Assembly: GCA_031367435.1 (NCBI GenBank)
Contig: JANLPV010000173.1
Coordinates: forward strand, 1-25,514
Direction: 5' to 3'
Length of the DNA: 25,514 nucleotides
From: WLMZ01 sp031367435
Lineage (GTDB): Bacteria > Actinomycetota > Acidimicrobiia > Acidimicrobiales > Ilumatobacteraceae
Shown piece after piece: positions 23,861-25,514 of this stretch. The notes beneath the pieces are model-generated. The model was not told the DNA's origin and searched no databases. It saw nothing but the letters and a program-made list of their open reading frames with translations. The first letter of the stretch is position 1, and each line of letters starts with the position of its first letter. The translations under genes were made by a program, and so were the position numbers.

Positions 23861-24370
23861 ATGCTGGACCATGACGAAATGACCGAAGCAGAGCTACCCA
23901 TGGGTAGCGACGTCCAATGGGTGCCGCTCCGCCGTGACGCGACCGATACCTATCACCGTTTGTATGAGCCCCTGTGTCGGATGGCGTATCTGCTTGTGGA
24001 CACTCGCGAGCAGGCCGAGGAAATTGTTCAGGAGGCGTTCGCTAAGGCGCTGCCGAAGTGGAACCGACTCGATAACCCCGACGGCTACGTGCGTAGCTCA
24101 GTGCTCAACGGTTGTCGACGCGTGCACCGCCGCCGGGCGCTCGCGCGCCGCCGGCCAGTACCGCATGACGCACTCGACACGCCGGCCGTCACCGATCACG
24201 TCATCGATGCGTTACGTCGTCTCCCATCGCCTCAGCGCGAAATCGTCGTGCTGAGGTTCTACCTGCAATCCACCGACGCCGAAATTGCGGCCACCCTCGG
24301 CATAGCCGTTGGCACCGTGAAGTCGTCGCTGAGCCGTGCCAAGACCCGCCTGAAAGAGGAACTGCAATGA
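23861..24370 (+). CDS. ECF RNA polymerase sigma factor
   Basis: A 169-residue sigma-70 family factor with only the ECF domains. Region 2 is YHRLYEPLCRMAYLLVDTREQAEEIVQEAFAKALPKWNRL, with the conserved DAEEIVQ-like helix; a basic RRVHRRRALARRR stretch links it to region 4 (LRRLPSPQREIVVLRFYLQSTDAEIAATLGIAVGTVKSSLSRAKTRL), which includes the helix-turn-helix. It resembles the actinobacterial SigE-like (SigE family) group. Starts at 23861, 23879 (MTEAE) and 23900 are all possible; none has a strong Shine-Dalgarno sequence. Its stop overlaps the next start (ATGA), so it is coupled to the membrane protein that probably controls it. Confidence 0.9.
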   Translation: MLDHDEMTEAELPMGSDVQWVPLRRDATDTYHRLYEPLCRMAYLLVDTREQAEEIVQEAFAKALPKWNRLDNPDGYVRSSVLNGCRRVHRRRALARRRPVPHDALDTPAVTDHVIDALRRLPSPQREIVVLRFYLQSTDAEIAATLGIAVGTVKSSLSRAKTRLKEELQ

Positions 24371-25386
24371 ACGAAATTGATGATGTCCTGAGCGAGAGCA
24401 TGCGTCGCCGTGCCGCCGAAGCGCGCCTCGGCGGTAGCTCGATGGCCGACGTGCAGCACCGTGTGGTTCGCCGCCGCCGCAAGTTGGCAACGATCACGTG
24501 TGCCGGCCTCGCCGTGCCTGCACTCCTCGGGATTGGCATCGTCATCGGCCGCGACGCGTCGCCGTCGAGCGGCGTCGTCAGCGCGGGAGCCAACGCCGGG
24601 GACACGAAGTTGCCAGCCACGTCAAAATTCCTCGGCGCAACGTGCGACGTGCTTGCTCGACCGACTGTGGACACCGGACCCGTCACCACCCTCGACGCGA
24701 GCCAGCAGATTTCGGTCCAATGCGTCACGGTCGGCTCGGCTGTCGGTGCCAACGTCTGTGGCTACACAATCGTGAGTAGTTCCGTCGTGACCTTGGTTCC
24801 GAGGGAGCCACCATCGGAGTTTTCGACGACATCGGTAGACGCTCGCCCCGCGTACGAGTCGCCGCCGTCGTGTCCAGCGCCGCCGGAGTGCGCAAGGTTC
24901 AGCGCCTACACGGGCACCGTCTCGATTCTCGGGTCCAGTGGTGGCGTACCAGCGGATCAACCAACCGTCGTTGCCGGATCCGTACCGCCTGACGCGCCAA
25001 CCACAACGTGGCCAGCGGATCAACCAACCGTCGCTGGCGGATCCGTACCGCCTGACGTGCCAACCTCGACGTGGCCAGCGGTCGTCGACTTCTCAAGCGG
25101 TTGCGCCAACGCCGCGCCAACCACGTGGCGCTGCCAGGACGAGCTCACGGCCGAGCAGGAACACGACGTCGCCGTTGTTCGGCGTGAGTTCGCCACGTGC
25201 GAGCCAATGTTCAACGGCGGCCCACCCACCAGCATGGAAGTGACGGCAACAACGTCGGTCAACTATCCGGCGACCACCACCGTCGCGCCGTCAACCACCG
25301 TCGAACCCTCCACCGTCGAACACAACATCGCTCCCACACCCACGAGCACTATTCCCGTCGACCCTCCCGTCCGCGCAACTCCGTAA
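24367..25386 (+). CDS. Single-span Cys-rich membrane protein, possible anti-sigma factor
   Basis: A 339-residue protein: an N-terminal cytoplasmic segment of about 39 residues (with RRRRK before the membrane), one transmembrane helix at about 40-61, and a large external part. The external part has eight cysteines, which could form four disulfides, plus two copies of a 21-residue Pro/Thr-rich repeat and a Thr/Pro/Val-rich tail. It is coupled to the ECF sigma gene through an ATGA overlap, the classical position of a membrane anti-sigma factor. However, no HxxxCxxC zinc anti-sigma motif is present and the cytoplasmic segment is short, so this role is inferred from position only. A sensor or wall-associated protein co-expressed with the sigma factor is the alternative. 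Confidence 0.7.
   Translation: MNEIDDVLSESMRRRAAEARLGGSSMADVQHRVVRRRRKLATITCAGLAVPALLGIGIVIGRDASPSSGVVSAGANAGDTKLPATSKFLGATCDVLARPTVDTGPVTTLDASQQISVQCVTVGSAVGANVCGYTIVSSSVVTLVPREPPSEFSTTSVDARPAYESPPSCPAPPECARFSAYTGTVSILGSSGGVPADQPTVVAGSVPPDAPTTTWPADQPTVAGGSVPPDVPTSTWPAVVDFSSGCANAAPTTWRCQDELTAEQEHDVAVVRREFATCEPMFNGGPPTSMEVTATTSVNYPATTTVAPSTTVEPSTVEHNIAPTPTSTIPVDPPVRATP
24949..25081 (+). repeat. 63-bp in-frame tandem repeat
   Basis: Two adjacent 63-bp copies (24949-25011 and 25012-25074) and the first 7 bp of a third encode a 21-residue unit beginning PADQPTV and ending TWPA. The copies differ at only a few positions, indicating a recent duplication that could vary in copy number between strains. 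Confidence 0.9.
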
Positions 25387-25390
25387 GTCC

Positions 25391-25443
25391 GCCGAAGTTG
25401 CGCTTCTCACGCCCATGACGGGCTTGAGGGGCGCAACTTCGCC
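25391..25443. terminator. Long imperfect hairpin after the membrane-protein gene
   Basis: Perfect 11-bp arms (25393-25403 and 25431-25441) enclose two inner pairings: CTCA (25406-25409) with TGAG (25425-25428), and GCCC (25411-25414) with GGGC (25420-25423). It begins a few bases after the stop codon. No T-run follows on either side, so it is either a non-canonical terminator or a dispersed palindromic repeat. The 71 bp from 25444 to the window end show no gene I can support. Confidence 0.55.
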
Positions 25444-25514
25444 GCGTGGGAGGTCATGTGCGGCTTCGCGCGGACTGCGCGAGAAATCTCACAAATATGA
25501 AATCCCCTCTTGCG

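Noticed and set aside
25456..25500. 14-codon ORF after GGGAGG near the window end
   Set aside because: The Shine-Dalgarno-like sequence is only 2 nt from the ATG, the peptide is unremarkable, and the window ends too soon to judge it as a leader peptide.

Overview
The window reads as chromosome of a high-GC Actinomycetota, most likely class Acidimicrobiia. Evidence: DUF3097 and the actinobacterial Fpg-like and SCP2 families, a K+-independent proton-pumping pyrophosphatase, a one-anchor sdhCAB operon, Thr/Pro-rich extracytoplasmic linkers and many GTG starts. The class assignment is inference; the phylum is better supported. I see no tRNA, rRNA, CRISPR array, insertion sequence or phage gene.

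Layout. 1-804: end of a membrane acyltransferase carrying an SGNH esterase-like domain. 877-1863: malate dehydrogenase, intact in every respect except one in-frame TAA. 1899-7031 (minus): SCP2-like protein, Fpg-like DNA glycosylase, DeoD-type purine nucleoside phosphorylase, GH38 alpha-mannosidase. 7070-8580 (plus): an unrecognised protein coupled to a DUF3097 protein. 8612-12775 (minus): DUF4349 lipoprotein, DedA membrane protein, hppA. 13010-16509 (plus): sdhC-sdhA-sdhB. 16516-18636 (minus): GH2 beta-mannosidase-like enzyme. 18762-23796: an AAA+ ATPase and a VWA protein on the plus strand, with a degenerate GH1-like protein and a class III nucleotidyl cyclase on the minus strand between them. 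23861-25386: an ECF sigma factor and a Cys-rich single-span membrane protein.

How the genes work together. SDH and malate dehydrogenase belong to the TCA cycle and the pyrophosphatase adds to the proton gradient. The GH38 and GH2 enzymes, both without signal peptides, could remove alpha- and beta-mannosyl residues inside the cell. The AAA+/VWA pair resembles the MoxR or Mg-chelatase type of chaperone/insertase and has the gene sizes I recall for mycobacterial Rv0958/Rv0959, but here it is split by two opposite-strand genes.

Most notable observations: (1) a single nonsense codon in malate dehydrogenase; (2) a repeated architecture, TANNNT then 6-8 nt then the start codon, at 8 of about 13 unit-leading genes, suggesting widespread leaderless transcription and settling several starts; (3) a GH1-fold protein that has lost both catalytic glutamates, coupled to a nucleotidyl cyclase inside the AAA+/VWA locus; (4) a TCGGGAACC element before both the ECF sigma gene and the DUF4349 lipoprotein gene; (5) a Met-rich domain in the VWA protein.
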